Below are positions 24,558 to 36,556 of a stretch of 64,000 nt of DNA, one piece after another (position 1 is the first letter of the stretch; each line of letters begins with the position of its first letter). The position numbers and the translations under genes were made by a program. This DNA is from Arachis hypogaea. Taxonomy: Eukaryota > Streptophyta > Magnoliopsida > Fabales > Fabaceae. The notes beneath the pieces are model-generated. The model had not been told where the DNA came from, did no database searches, and saw nothing but the letters and a program-made list of their open reading frames with translations. Where the stretch lies: NCBI RefSeq assembly GCF_003086295.3, contig NC_092040.1, positions 496,001 through 560,000 on the forward strand, in the 5' to 3' direction.

Positions 24558-25350
24558 GCTAAGTGGGATGGTGACTTTTTTATTTAATCAAATTAGCATA
24601 TCATGGTTCTTGAAACTAATTTGGATTGTAATTGGCTAAAAATAGACCTTTAAATAAAATTTAAATTTGTAATGAATTATTCGTTGGGTTGTTGAACTAG
24701 CAGATATCATAAAAAAAAAATTTGGAAAACAATTTCGTCGTATCAAAAAAATAAAGAGGATTTGGACCCGATCCAGAGGGAGAGCGTCACATGACCAAGT
24801 CGACGGAGGATTTGGCCCATGTAAATAAACGGAAAAAAATACTATCAAACTTGAAAAATTGACTTTTACGGTTTTAAACCTTTAATATTATCAGCAGACA
24901 CTGTCAACATCTATATAGCTCATTCAATACGTCAACAAGTATTAGAATATAAAAAATTCTGTTATTTACATTAATCTTTTGGTATATCATTACTTACAAT
25001 TTTTTATTATATTGGATATAGAAGTAATTGGTGAGAAAAAATAAATTTAATAATATGCATTAATTTCAAAGAAAAAAATTCATATTTTTTAAGTGCACCA
25101 AAAAACAGTAAATTAATTTGTATAAAAACACTCCAAAAATAAAAAATGTTATTCGTATTTTGTGAGGTAAGGTACACCGTGCATCTTAAATGATAAAGAA
25201 TTGGTAACAAAAATGGTATAAAATGTTAGCCGCCCCGGGGTAAGACGTTGACAAGTTTACAACTTACAAGGAGACATAATTCTGGTAATAAAATTGTATA
25301 ACGCAGCCCTCTTTATGATTTAATATACATCAATATCTACGAAGAAAGAA
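24558..25350. other. Divergent intergenic region between CAD-A and CAD-B
   Basis: About 0.8 kb of AT-rich sequence shared as upstream DNA by the two head-to-head genes. No open frame of note. No TATA box at the usual distance from CAD-B was recognised; a weak TGTATAAC lies near 25296. Confidence 0.4.
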
Positions 25351-25460
25351 CCAACTTGGGTTGGTCGAGTAAGCTCACTTGTTCGTTTAAACAAATGTTG
25401 AGAATTCGAATCCCGTCTTGTATATGCAGTAATTCATTGGCTAACGATAAACCCTTAAAT
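25351..25460 (+). repeat. tRNA-related SINE-like sequence upstream of CAD-B
   Basis: The sequence GGTTGGTCGAGTAAGCTCAC followed by TTGTTCGTTTAAACAAATG and GAATTCGAATCCCG has the look of a tRNA-derived SINE head: an A-box-like start and a B-box-like GAATTCGAATCC about 45 bp later, then CATTGGCTAACGATAAACCC. I remember similar lines as repetitive in legume genomes. It lies 190-290 bp before the CAD-B start codon. The 3' border is not clear; a 77-residue frame runs through it to 25589. Confidence 0.5.
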
Positions 25461-25643
25461 GGAGTCTTAAAAGAAGCCAATAAGCTGAGGTTAGAGTTGG
25501 ACTTAGCCAATAATCGCTTTCGGCAAATTAAATGCGAGCTCACAGATGAGTACAAATTCTTAGTGAAATATCTTAACAGCACTTATTAGCCTTAGAAAGC
25601 CATTATTGTCTTCCCTTAAGATTTGTGAAATTGAGAGATTCAA

Positions 25644-27267
25644 ATGGCAGCATCACAACATGAATCTGAGCATCCTAAGAAGGCTTTCGGATGGGCAGCA
25701 AGAGATTCTACTGGTTTTCTTTCCCCTTTTAACTTCTCAAGAAGGTTCATTCACTTTACCTTATTTGAACTCTTGCATGTGCTGAGTAGCGAGTAATTTG
25801 TTAGATCTAATTATGATTATGATTGCCCAAAAGAAGAGAGGATTTAATGAATGTCCAATTTAATTATTTCAGGGAAACGGGTGAGAAAGATGTGACCTTG
25901 AAAATATTGTACTGTGGAATATGCCACACTGACCTTCACTTGTCCAGGAACGACTTCGGCGTTTCCATTTATCCATTAGTACCAGGGTATCTTTCATTCC
26001 TAATTCATAGTATACAAAAATTAAAATAGATTTTGTTATGTTCTGTCTCAGAAATAAATAAGCACAGATATCAACTACTAAAAAAATCCTTGATGATAAT
26101 GATATATATACAGGCATGAGATAGTTGGGGAAGTGACAGAGGTGGGAAGCAAGGTAGAAAAGTTCAAGATTGGGGACAAAGTGGGTGTTGGAACCATGGT
26201 TGACTCCTGCCGTTCATGCCAAAGCTGTGTTGACAACCTTGAGAGTTATTGTCCAAAAAAGATTCCCACCTATGGATTTAAGAATGTCGACGGCACCACC
26301 ACATACGGAGGCTTTTCCGACACCATGGTAGCCCACGAGGACTTCGTGATTCGAATTCCCCACGGACTACCACTTGATGCAGCCGCCCCTCTGCTCTGTG
26401 CTGGGATTACAGTTTATAGCCCCCTCCGGTACTTCGGACTCGATAAGCCCGGTTTACATCTTGCTGTGGTTGGTCTTGGCGGCTTAGGCCACCTGGCTGT
26501 CAAGTTCGCCAAAGCCTTTGGCGCTAAGGTCACGGTTGTTAGTACATCGCCTCATAAAAAGAAGGAGGCGTTGGAAAATTTGGGAGCTGACTCCTTTGTC
26601 ATAAGCACTGACCAAGATCAGATGCAGGTATTAGAAATATAATTATTCATATTATTTATTTTTATCGGTTTAAATTTTTAAGATAAGTGATTCGGTTGAC
26701 AAATAAATAAGAACATTATTATATGCATCATTTTTTCGTATACATTTAGCATTAACAATTTGTGTTTTATAGCTTATAAAGAAATGTGTAATTCTTCATT
26801 TTGCAGGGTGTTATTGGTACAATGGATGGTATTATTGACACGATTTCTGCAGATCATCCTTTGTTACATTTGCTTGGAATGTTGAAGTCTCATGGAAAGC
26901 TTGTATTGGTTGGTGCAGTAGCGAAGCTAGAGCTGCCAGTGTTTCCTTTAATCATGGGTAAGCATAAAAAAAATATTCTGTATTTTTATGACTAAGTAAT
27001 TAATAATATAATATTTGCTAGTAGCTATGAAGTTGTTCAAGTGTTTTTGATAACGTGGCAGGGAGAAAAATAGTAGCTGGTAGTAGCGTTGGAGGGTTAA
27101 AGGAGACTCAAGAAATGATTGACTTTGCGGCTGAGCATAATGTAAAAGCTGAGATTGAAGTCATTCCTGTTGACTATATCAACACAGCAATGGACCGTCT
27201 TTACAAAGCAGATGTGAAATATAGATTTGTCATTGATATCGGAAACACACTCAAGTCTAGCTCTTAA
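25644..27267 (+). CDS. CAD-B: cinnamyl alcohol/mannitol dehydrogenase-family enzyme
   Basis: Exons 25644-25744, 25873-25986, 26114-26627, 26807-26957 and 27062-27267 (introns of 128, 127, 179 and 104 bp); 1086 nt, 361 residues. The start [20 protein letters not shown] aligns with the other copies. All catalytic features are present: [12 protein letters not shown] across the exon 2/3 joint, the four structural cysteines in [26 protein letters not shown] and STSP. Relative to its siblings it has [18 protein letters not shown], a one-codon deletion in exon 4 (VAKLELP) and [13 protein letters not shown], so it forms a separate branch. Its introns are the shortest overall and contain no transposon that I can see, so it is a useful reference for the inserted ones. 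It is divergent from CAD-A; its promoter/leader region carries a SINE-like insert. Confidence 0.94.
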
Positions 27268-27509
27268 GCTTTGCTGTACTTAATTAAATTTCAGCAAAAT
27301 GAACCATGATGGCCAAAAATAATAAGAAATGAATTAGTATGACAACTTTTAGTTTTATTACTGTCTTCTATCATTGAGATTCCAAATTGTTGTGTATTTG
27401 TGTGATTTCATATCTTAAATAAAAGGATGGTTTGTACGTGATCTGGGATTGGAGTTATTCCTCTAACTACAAATCAAAGTTTTATACGGTACTCTTTATT
27501 AATCATTTA

Positions 27510-27866
27510 TGAGCGGTTTCAAATGCAAATTGGTTGCTTGAATTGGTTTGTGTATTAAGAACATAAAATTAAATATATAAATAGGAGAATTCGGTAATAA
27601 ATATAACTATAAAGAAAGAGACAAATAAAAGTTTCTTTCTATCTTAAGATATAAATTTTTAGTTTGTACCTTTCTTAAAGAAGTACAAATTAAATCGAAA
27701 GGACAATATTTTTTCTATTTCCATCCAAAATAATTAAAATATCGATTTTATTATTAATTTTTACAATTTAAATATTACGTATTGAATAAATGAATCAATT
27801 ATGAAAATTTAATGAATTAGACATTTTTACAATTTAAATTATCTTACAATTTTATGTTTATTGTAT
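27510..27866 (+). repeat. Duplicated non-coding segment, copy 1 (split by a LINE)
   Basis: About 350 bp strongly resembles 34530-34890 in the same order and orientation, sharing landmarks such as GAGAATTCGGTRATAAATAT, CTTTCTATCTTAAGATATAA and TAAAATATCGATTTTATTAT. In this copy the match stops at 27866, where the LINE begins, and resumes at about 29320 (ACCTTGCTCTTATTAA). Confidence 0.85.
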
Positions 27867-29300
27867 TCTGATTTTTTTTTTTTTGGTGTAAAAAGAAGGT
27901 CAAGGACCCAACAACACGAGAAAACACTCAAATTGTGTCTCTTAATTAGCCGAAGGCAACCATGAAAATAAAAAAACAAAAAGTAAAGAGAATCAGGTGG
28001 TGGTGCATGAAAAATGTGCAGTCCGTTGGGAGCTCTTAATCCTTTTTGGCTAGGCAGTATTTGCTTCTCTAAAAATGTGATTCCACTTAAGAGGGGATGC
28101 GTCCTGCAAGGATATTGATATCTTTTATTAAGGTCGCACAAGGATGAGAATTAAGACATCCATTTCTGACAAAATTAAGAACCATTTTAGAGTCTGATTC
28201 GATGATGACATGATGAATATCATTTGTCGTTATTATTCGAAGCCTTTGATGACGGCCCATAATTCTGCATGCATTATGGAGCAACTATCAAGGTTGTATG
28301 AAAAACCTTTTAAGAATCTACCCCACTGATCTCTAAAATTCCCGTCACAAGTAACGTTATTATTGTGCGAATAAAACGAGCAATTAACATTGATTTTTAT
28401 AATACTCTCCGGCGGTGGTATCCACCAGATGAGGTGATATGACTTGTTGGGCTGCTCTTTGATATAAGATTCTTTCTCAAGCAATTTAATACTTCAGTTG
28501 TCCGTTTGTGAATAGAAATAGCAACCGCACCTGGAGCAGAGATTTTTCCTTCGAAAATCAACTTATTTCTATCATACCATAGGGCTGATATTCCCATTCC
28601 AAAAGTGCATGACCAGTTACCTCTTTGAATCAGATTAAACAAAATCCACTCCCGCAAATCTGTGTTAAAAAGCTCACCCAAACGATCTTGAGGAACAAAG
28701 GAAGATCATACATTTCTGGCAAATTGGTAGTCTTGAAGGACGTGAATGGTAGTTTCCTCCTCAGCGTTACATCTCGGATAGTTAGCAATGTTTGTCATGT
28801 GTCTTCTGGCTCTTGTAGCATTAGTAAGAATAGCCTCATTAGTTACTAACCAGAGAAGGTACTGGATCCTTTTAGGACCATTCCACTTCCAAACCTTTTT
28901 AAAGACTTGGACCGGCATTGAAGGATTACGATCCAGGGAGTTATAGGCTGATCTGAGGTTGAAGATTCCATCATTTGAGAGGTTCCAAACCAATTGGTCA
29001 TCATCTTTCCATGGTGAGGGAGGTGTCATCGCAATGATTTTTTTCACTAATTTCTCCGGCAGCCAAATCTTTAGCTTATTTGCATCCTAGTCTCCTGAAA
29101 CCAACAAGAAGTCATTTAGTGATTTATTTTAGAATCGTTTCCAACTCTCCAAATAGAGTTTCGCTCCACATCTTGCGAGGTCGAACAGATTCCTTTCCAA
29201 ATATTGGAGTCATTCTTTTTTCTTCCAACAACGGGAATGATATCATTCCCACATTTGTACTTAGACCGCAGAACTCTAGCCCATAAACAGTCTTTCTAAT
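27867..29300 (-). mobile_element. L1-type LINE remnant (zinc knuckle + RNase H + poly(A))
   Basis: Read on the minus strand from 29300 down: a linker piece with VLRSKYKCGNDIIPVVGRKK; the reverse-transcriptase-associated zinc knuckle (zf-RVT) region at 29047-28706 with WKWNGPKRIQYLLWLVTNEA and YPRCNAEEETTIHVL; then an RNase H domain at about 28450-28030, with the first catalytic Asp changed to Asn (KINVNCSF), the Glu kept (HAELWAV) and the Asp kept (IIESDS); then KKGLRAPNGLHIFHAPP. Stops at the 5' side and a frameshift near 28240-28260 make it dead. It ends in an A-run (T-run on plus strand near 27871-27882). RT core and endonuclease are missing, so this is a 5'-truncated copy. Confidence 0.85.
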
Positions 29301-30719
29301 TTTACATCAAATCTTACTTCTTTTTTTTTTTAAACCTTGCTCTTATTAATTATACTTAACAAGTGTAATTACCCGTGCCATACACGTGATAAGATTAAAA
29401 TTATAATTTTAAATTATTTTTTTAAAATTAATTTAAATTATAATAATTTGATTAAAAAATAATAATATGTTATGCATTGTTTTTTTTTAATTTAGTATTA
29501 CTTGGATTAACTCTGAAATAGTTATTAATCGATTTTAATAATATACTTTGTTCAATAAATCAGACATATATACTGAATGTGATCATAAATAATATAGTAA
29601 TAGTTAAATCTACCAATAAACATATTGACTATTATCACACTCTAAAATAAATTAAATATAAAGGCTATTAGCACTCACTTATAAATCTATAAAATCGCAC
29701 TGTCTTTAATTCGTGCAAGAGTTTATTTTTCAAATAAACTTAAAATATAAACAAAAAATATTTATAAAATGGATCTAGCATCACTTGAAAAAATCATGGA
29801 AAATAATCAACTTATCTTATCATCCATAAGAACCATTTCTATGTAAGTCGTGTTGTTCTTGTCAAATTTGGATGATACTTTTCATAACCTTATAATTCTT
29901 GTCTTTATTTTTCAAACTTTTTCATTACATAATCTATCATAGGTAATACTGTTGATAGAATCGTAGTTAGTATCCCTTAGGTATGAAAATTAATAAACAG
30001 AAGAAGTTCTATGTCTGAGGTACGAATTTTCTAGATGATAAATAATTGTAACAATTCACTATTAATTCTTATATATATACACACACTATAATTATACACG
30101 GTAATAGTTAACAAATATTTTCAACGGAGATACTTACTAAATATATATGTTATCGACATTAATAATTATATGCCAATATTTTTAGGAAAGAGCTAAAAGA
30201 GGAGATATATAAATATATATAATATTATTGCTATATAGGAAGCATACATAAATTGCTACATTTTTTATTATATTATACAACTTAAAATTATACTATCATG
30301 TTATTATTAATCCTAGATACTTGCTATAATTATATCAAATTTAATTATGAATCTAAATAAATAAAATAGATAACATTCAATATTATTTTTTTCTTTTTTA
30401 CATTCAATATTACTGTAAATATAAAAAGTAAAATAATTAATGAAAAAATATGAGCAGAAAATAAAACATATTAATTAAAATTCAATTTGTTATCTAATTA
30501 ATCTTATGTCCATACGATATAACTTTACAAAAATGTTATGAATCACAATCTTTTTTATTCCACAAAAAAGAAAAACACTATATGTAGTCTTTAGTATTAC
30601 AAAAAATAATTATAAAAATTAATTATTGATATTGATATTAATCATAATTGATTATTAATACTCTAATTTTTTAAAATATATTTTACCTTTTTAAAATATA
30701 ATGCATGTACCGTGTAGAC

Positions 30720-30720
<1 letters not shown>

Positions 30721-30770
<50 letters not shown>
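30721..30770. repeat. (ATT)n microsatellite
   Basis: About 16 ATT units. Confidence 0.95.
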
Positions 30771-31640
30771 TACTAATTGATATCAAATTAAATGGGTCAC
30801 TATATTAATGTGTGCATCAATTATCTCCTAATAAAATTATTGCACTTGAATGAGAATTAGAACTATAGCAATTGATATAATTAGAATGATTAAAAATATC
30901 GACGATTTATAAGTAGTTTAATAACACATTAAATATTAATTTGATATAATTATAATAAAGATATTTTCTTAAATTAATATAATCATGCATTATTCATGAG
31001 CTAATTGTAATATAATTAAAATAAATTTATTTGAGAAAAAAATTCATGTATAATTTTCAGAAATTATAATAATTTTCTATTTATATATTAATTTTGTTAA
31101 ATAATTATATATATAAATAAATAATTATATACATATACATAAATAAAAAAAAATATATGAATTATATTTTGTTAAACTCCATATTACCGGCTATTAAAAA
31201 TATTTAAATCACATGTATTAATTTTTTTTGTTATAATTATTTCGTTATATATATGATTATTTTTTATTCTACAATCGTGCAATAATATTTTCATAATATT
31301 ATTGCTATATATGAAGCAACTTTATATTACTATAATTATATCAAATTTAATTATGACTGTAAATAAATAAAATAAGAAACAATTAAAACTAATTTTTTAT
31401 AGTCAAAATTTACTGTAAATATAAAAAATAATATCACTAATGATTAAAAATTTGAGTAGAAAATAAAAATTCATAAGCTAAATTCAATTTGTTAACTAAT
31501 TAATTTTATGTCCATATATATATATATATTATTATTATTATTATTATATATTGATTAAAACTGTGAATATATACTAATAAAATTATTACATACGAATGAG
31601 AATTAGAACTATATCAATTATATCAATTATATCAATTCAA

Positions 31641-31641
31641 A

Positions 31642-31707
<66 letters not shown>

Positions 31708-31708
31708 G
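31641..31708. repeat. (ATT)n microsatellite
   Basis: About 22 uninterrupted ATT units. Confidence 0.95.
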
Positions 31709-32855
31709 AGTAATGATGATAATTCATGTGATAATGAATATTACCTATAAAATATCTAAAATTAAATAATATTCAAGTATAATTATAAACAATTATAATT
31801 CAAAAATTACTGTATATGAAGTCACGTGAATTATTATTATAATTGATATAATAATTGTTATAATTACTACATATTCTCAATCGTATTGGTTGTATCAATT
31901 TAACTATATCAATTATATTTAAAATAGTAGTCAATTATTTTTATGAAAATTCTTGCTATAATTAGGTTATACTTATGAGATTATCTTATATTAATCGTTA
32001 TAATTAATTTAATAAAGATATTTATTAAGTATATATGTTATCTATATTAATTATATGCTAATATTTGTAAGAATGAATTTAAAAAAGTGATATATAAATA
32101 TATATAATATTATTGTTATATAAAAAAATAGATTTAAATAATATATTAAATATTAATTTAATATAAATATAATAAAAATATGTTTCTAAAATAATATAAT
32201 CATACATTATTCATGAACTAATTATAATGCAATTAAATGTATAATATTATTCTATATTATTTATTTACCGTCATGATTTGATTTGATTGTTTTCTAGTTT
32301 ATTTACTTACATAAATGATTAAAATATATATCATAGCTATCGAAATTATTATAATTTTATGATATAATTATAATTAACATATTTTATCATAATTAAATAT
32401 TGATTTGATATAATTATAATGAAAATTTTTTCTAAAATAATATAATTATACATTATTTATGAGCTAATTATAATACAATTAAAGATACATGTTTTATTAT
32501 TTTTTATAGATAAAATAATAATATCAAAAGATACATGTTTTATTATTTTTTATAGATAAAATCGATTTTTATTGGCAACTAAATTGTGTTTAGGTCAACG
32601 AAAACTATATGTTTAGGTAGAGATTTTTTGTCAAATATAATGAAAATACAAATAAAAAAATAAAGGATAAAAATAAACTTAGATAATATATTTGACACCA
32701 CTTCATTTTATTAATTATTAAATTATTTAAAAATAGTACATCCATGAAAAATACTCATAATATATAAATTGAGGCAATAATTTTAAATTTTTTAATTATA
32801 ATTTAATCAAATACTAATATTAAAATGAAATTACTTAAATAATATTGAATCTATT

Positions 32856-33708
32856 CTAGTTCTTAGTCACGTATAGTATAGAGTCATTCTCGTAACAATA
32901 ACCAACTGAAATAACATCGTAAATATCAGCATTATTTAGAATTCGTGCAAATTTAAACCATTCTCTTGTTAAATAAGTTTCATCATCCGCTACCCATGCA
33001 ATGCGGCAAGGTATAGAATTGCCACACCAAGAAACCAAACTAACCCTTATTCCTCTCAATGGCATTGCATGCATGCAAAAGAAAGCCGGTAATTTCTGAA
33101 AAAAATCACAATATGTTATAAAATTATTCTAATAATGAACAAGTTAAAATAAGAAAATTTAAATATATTACCAATCGTTGAAATTGTATAGTCAAATTTG
33201 TCACAAATTTAGCAAAACTGAACTTAAACTGAGGGAATTCAACCTCATTATGTGCTCCACTTCAAAGATTTTCGGGCAGACGTAAAAAGGATAAAGGAAA
33301 TGGAACTTGAACTTGCCCTATAAAGTTCCGTGGATGCAATTCCTCAATCAAAAATCGAGCTCTTCCCAAGAAAGCTAACTTTAACCACATTCCATTAGGT
33401 TGGTCATAATAGGTGAGTAGATCCAACAATCCTTCGATAAAGTAGATATTATTGCCCCTTATTTGAACGCTTACATCCATGTAGTTGGAACCTGAATAAG
33501 CGAAGACAACTTGATGAGGTATTTCATGAATGTGATGCATTGTAAAAGATTTGGGAAAAAACAATCGAACTGGAACATTGGACTATAAGAATAACTTAGA
33601 GTAATTATTAAAAGAATAATATAATAGAATGAGTATATGAAAAATATTATAAAAAATTATAAATTATACCTTAAAAGGATCAACTTCAATAAAAAACAAA
33701 GAATACAT
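32856..33708 (-). pseudogene. Two-domain B3-like (REM-type) gene with one in-frame stop
   Basis: Three exons fit with GT-AG introns and phase 0: 33708-33670 (MYSLFFIEVDPFK), 33582-33172 and 33095-32856; together 690 nt, about 229 residues. A good TATA box (CTATAAATAG) lies 87 bp upstream. The protein looks like two B3-type DNA-binding barrels: the first with LFFPKSFTMHH...HQVVFAYSG and GMWLKLAFLG, the second with KLPAFFC, GNSIPCRIAWV, REWFKFARILNN and DSILYVTKN. B3 assignment rests on the pattern of PK-F, W-x-F-x3-N and strand spacing as I recall it for REM proteins, and is moderate. The only defect seen is TGA at 33262-33264 between the two barrels; the frame is otherwise open on both sides. 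It may be a recent pseudogene, a short first-domain protein, or a sequence error. Confidence 0.6.
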
Positions 33709-33794
33709 TCTTATTTTATGAAGTAGTAAAAAAATACTAAATATAAAATTATGAGCTGACTCTCAAATTTATATTCATGTATCACAGAAAAATA

Positions 33795-33804
33795 CTATTT
33801 ATAG
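33795..33804 (-). promoter_or_regulatory. TATA box of the B3-like gene
   Basis: Minus-strand CTATAAATAG, 87 bp before the predicted start codon. Confidence 0.6.
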
Positions 33805-34529
33805 ACCTTAGTAAAACAAAAATAAATATATAAATTATTTATTATTAAGGCAATTTTTTATTATGTACAATAATTACGCATTATAATTGATAAGTAGTTT
33901 AATAGTGCATTAAATATTGATTTAATATAATTATAATGAAGATATGTTCCTAAATTAGTATAATTATATATTATTTATTAAATATTAATTATATTATAAT
34001 AATATAATTATAATAAAATTATTTTTTATAAAAATTTCATTCGTTTTGGAGAGAAAATGGACTCACGAGAAATCGATACGTCATCTTTATTAGTTGAGTA
34101 AAAATCCAATTTTAGTATATTAAGTAGATTGTCGCTAGATATAAAGTTGTGAGATTCTGTAAAAAATAAAAAAAAAAACCGTAGTCTGATAGTTGACAAT
34201 AGTAATTCAACAAGAATAATAATGTCTAATTTTATTGTTTTAAATCTTATCTTTTTATGCTAACAAGCATATAATATAAAAAACAACTTCTTTAAAAAAA
34301 AAAAAAATGAAAAGTCTGTAAGAAGCGATTTATGAGCTGTGCTCACATGATGATAATTGTAGCAGTATGTGACAATACTGAACAATAAAATTGTTGTCAG
34401 ATTTATACATGCATCGTTCGAGAAGATTATTGGAAATAATTAAAGAGCCTTGGAACTTTTCTATTAGTCATTAAAAGTCAATAAACCAATCTATATATAA
34501 TATGATTAGAGCTCTTGATGTTAAGCATA
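33805..34529. other. Intergenic, AT-rich, first copy of a short duplication
   Basis: No gene. Segment 34190-34350 recurs at 34940-35265: shared lines include AGTAATTCAACAARAATAAT, TTTTATGCTAACAAGCATAT and GCGATTTATGAGCTGTGC. The second copy has about 160 bp more between the last two lines, so one copy has gained or lost a block. Confidence 0.6.
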
Positions 34530-34890
34530 TTTTTGTATTTTCAATTGCAAATTAGTTGCTTGAATATATAAATAAGAGAATTCGGTGATAAATATAAAGA
34601 TAGAGACAAAAAAATTCTTTCTATCTTAAGATATAAATTTTTGTATTTTTTGTACCTTTCTTAAAGATGTACAAATCAAAGACACATAATTTTTTTCTAT
34701 TTCTATCCAAAATACTTAAAATATCGATTTTATTATTAAAATCTTTTCAGATTACGTATTGAATAAATCAATCAATTATGAACATTTTGACAAATTAGAC
34801 ATTTTGACAATTTAAATTATCTTATAATTTAACGTATTTTAAGTTTACGTAAAATCTTAATTTTTTAAAGCCTTGCTCTTATTAAACTTA
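34530..34890 (+). repeat. Duplicated non-coding segment, copy 2 (uninterrupted)
   Basis: Partner of 27510-27866. Here the sequence runs without a break through the point where copy 1 carries the LINE: CTTATAATTTAACG ... CTTGCTCTTATTAA at 34820-34885. It therefore represents the paralogous empty site. Confidence 0.85.
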
Positions 34891-35282
34891 ATTTAATTGT
34901 CGGCCACCAAATCCTTGGCACTGATGAGTGATGTTTACGTGACTATAGTAATTCAACAAAAATAATAATGTCTAATATTGTTTTAAATCTTAATCTTTTT
35001 ATGCTAACAAGCATATAATATAAAAGACAACTTTTTTTAACTCTATCTCCAGTGCTTTTATTTCTCTATCTCAGCTTTGTTGATGGAGAGTAGACTAAAG
35101 AATGATTAAACTACATTGTGAACCATGTACCCTGCAAATTTAAGTTATGTAATAAAGAACTAAAAGATACCGACCCACATAATTAGGCTTCATAGACGGT
35201 ACGATATGATTTAAATAAATGAGAAGTCTGTAACAAGCGATTTATGAGCTGTGCACAAGAATATATATGGTGGCGGAATCTC

Positions 35283-35311
35283 TTTTTTTTTTTTTTTGGG
35301 GGGGGGGGGGG
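35283..35311 (+). repeat. T15-G14 homopolymer junction
   Basis: Fifteen T (35283-35297) are followed directly by fourteen G (35298-35311). A run of 14 G is rare in so AT-rich a genome; it could be real or a base-calling/assembly artefact. Confidence 0.9.
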
Positions 35312-35774
35312 TGGCGTTTGACAGGGGTAATGTCCCCAAACTTCAATTTCTTCCTATAAATTATATACCAATTTTAGTTTAGCTCTCCCTATTTTTTTTA
35401 ATCTCTTTTTTTTTAAATTGCAAAATAAATTTTATTTTAATTTCTAAAATTCAACCTAGCCTTGCCTCTCACTGTTAATTTGGACCTTAGCTATACTTGA
35501 TATTGTATAAAGATGTTTTAAACGAAGAGCTAATCAAAGTAGTCAAGTATGAGGTACATCATAAATTTTTGCATATAAATAAATTATTTTAAGTGAAAGT
35601 GATTACAATTTTAAATAATTAAATGAAAAATACTACACGTATAATTTTTTAAAAAAATTAAGTCTAACTTAATTGAATAATAAAATTTGGATAAATAGAT
35701 GAAAAATAATAATAAAAATTATTTGTGTTGATATTAAGATCAATTTAGTTGAATTTAACAAATAAAAATATGGA

Positions 35775-36265
35775 AGATGCTGCCATAAAGATGCCTAACT
35801 TTTTGTAAAGACACTTATGTGTTGCATTATTATTGAACGTATTAATGAATCGGTTATTTTTAAATATTTTAACAAACTAAAATAAAATCGATTTTTTTAT
35901 AAAAATAACAATAAATCTAATTGTTATTAGATTCGGTCGAACCAACCAATTTACATAACTCACTAGATTATAGTTTTTTTTTCGTTTTTTTAAACAAAAA
36001 TTAGGGATATATTTATCTACTTTTCATCAAAAAATTTAAACATGATTCGGTTTAAATTATGTAAATCGGTCGGATCAAATCAGGTCTAATAATTATAGTG
36101 TAGACAATTATGTTTATTATTGTTGTTATAATAAACCGATTTTGTTCTGGTTTATTAAAAAATAAATTATTAACTAATTTAATAAAAATGTCCAATAATA
36201 TCATGACACATGTAAACGTCTTTAAAAAAAATATTTTTAATGTCTTTATTGAAGTGGTACGTATA
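35775..36265. mobile_element. Candidate inverted-repeat element downstream of CAD-C
   Basis: The left part (TAAAGACACTTATGTGTTGC ... AAAATCGATTT) matches the reverse complement of the right part (TAAAGACGTTTACATGTGTC ... CAAAATCGGTTT) over about 100 bp with mismatches. The core contains GATTCGGTCGAACCAACC. No coding frame. Exact ends and target duplication are unresolved. Confidence 0.5.
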
Positions 36266-36556
36266 GAATTATTCTTAATTAAATAACAAAATGGTAACAG
36301 TAAAATCTAAATCTAGTACAAAACCTAAACAAATCTCAAACTCAAATATATGATAGGAAATTATTATATATCTCTAAGAAATGCCAAATTACACGAAGCG
36401 AGCAACATGTATTTTATTCAAGATATATAATCCACAAAATATAAAACAAAGTTGAAAACTGAAATTCCCATGAAAAGTAGGAAGCTAAAAGGCAGCACTA
36501 TATTCTTCCATTATTAAAGTTGTTTAATCTCTTCAAAAAATGATGATCAAGAAGGC

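Larger units (their letters stand above)
29301..32855. other. Extremely AT-rich repeat island, no gene seen
   Basis: About 3.5 kb of nearly pure A/T. It holds two long ATT microsatellites (30721-30770 and 31641-31708) and internal duplications: segment 30205-30520 is a diverged copy of 31285-31520 (shared TATAATTATATCAAATTTAA and AATTCAATTTGTTA lines), and a unit of about 90 bp (ATTAAATATTAATTTGATAT ... CATTATTCATGAGCTAATT) recurs near 30920, 32140, 32390 and again near 33905. A 46-bp unit is doubled in tandem at 32480-32562. No coding frame. Confidence 0.6.

Noticed and set aside
25356..25589. 77-residue ORF upstream of CAD-B as a protein gene
   Set aside because: Its first part is SINE-like DNA and the remainder has no recognised domain; kept only as an upstream-ORF possibility.
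28625..29286. Plus-strand ORFs over the LINE
   Set aside because: They are antisense shadows of the zinc-knuckle and linker region of the minus-strand LINE.
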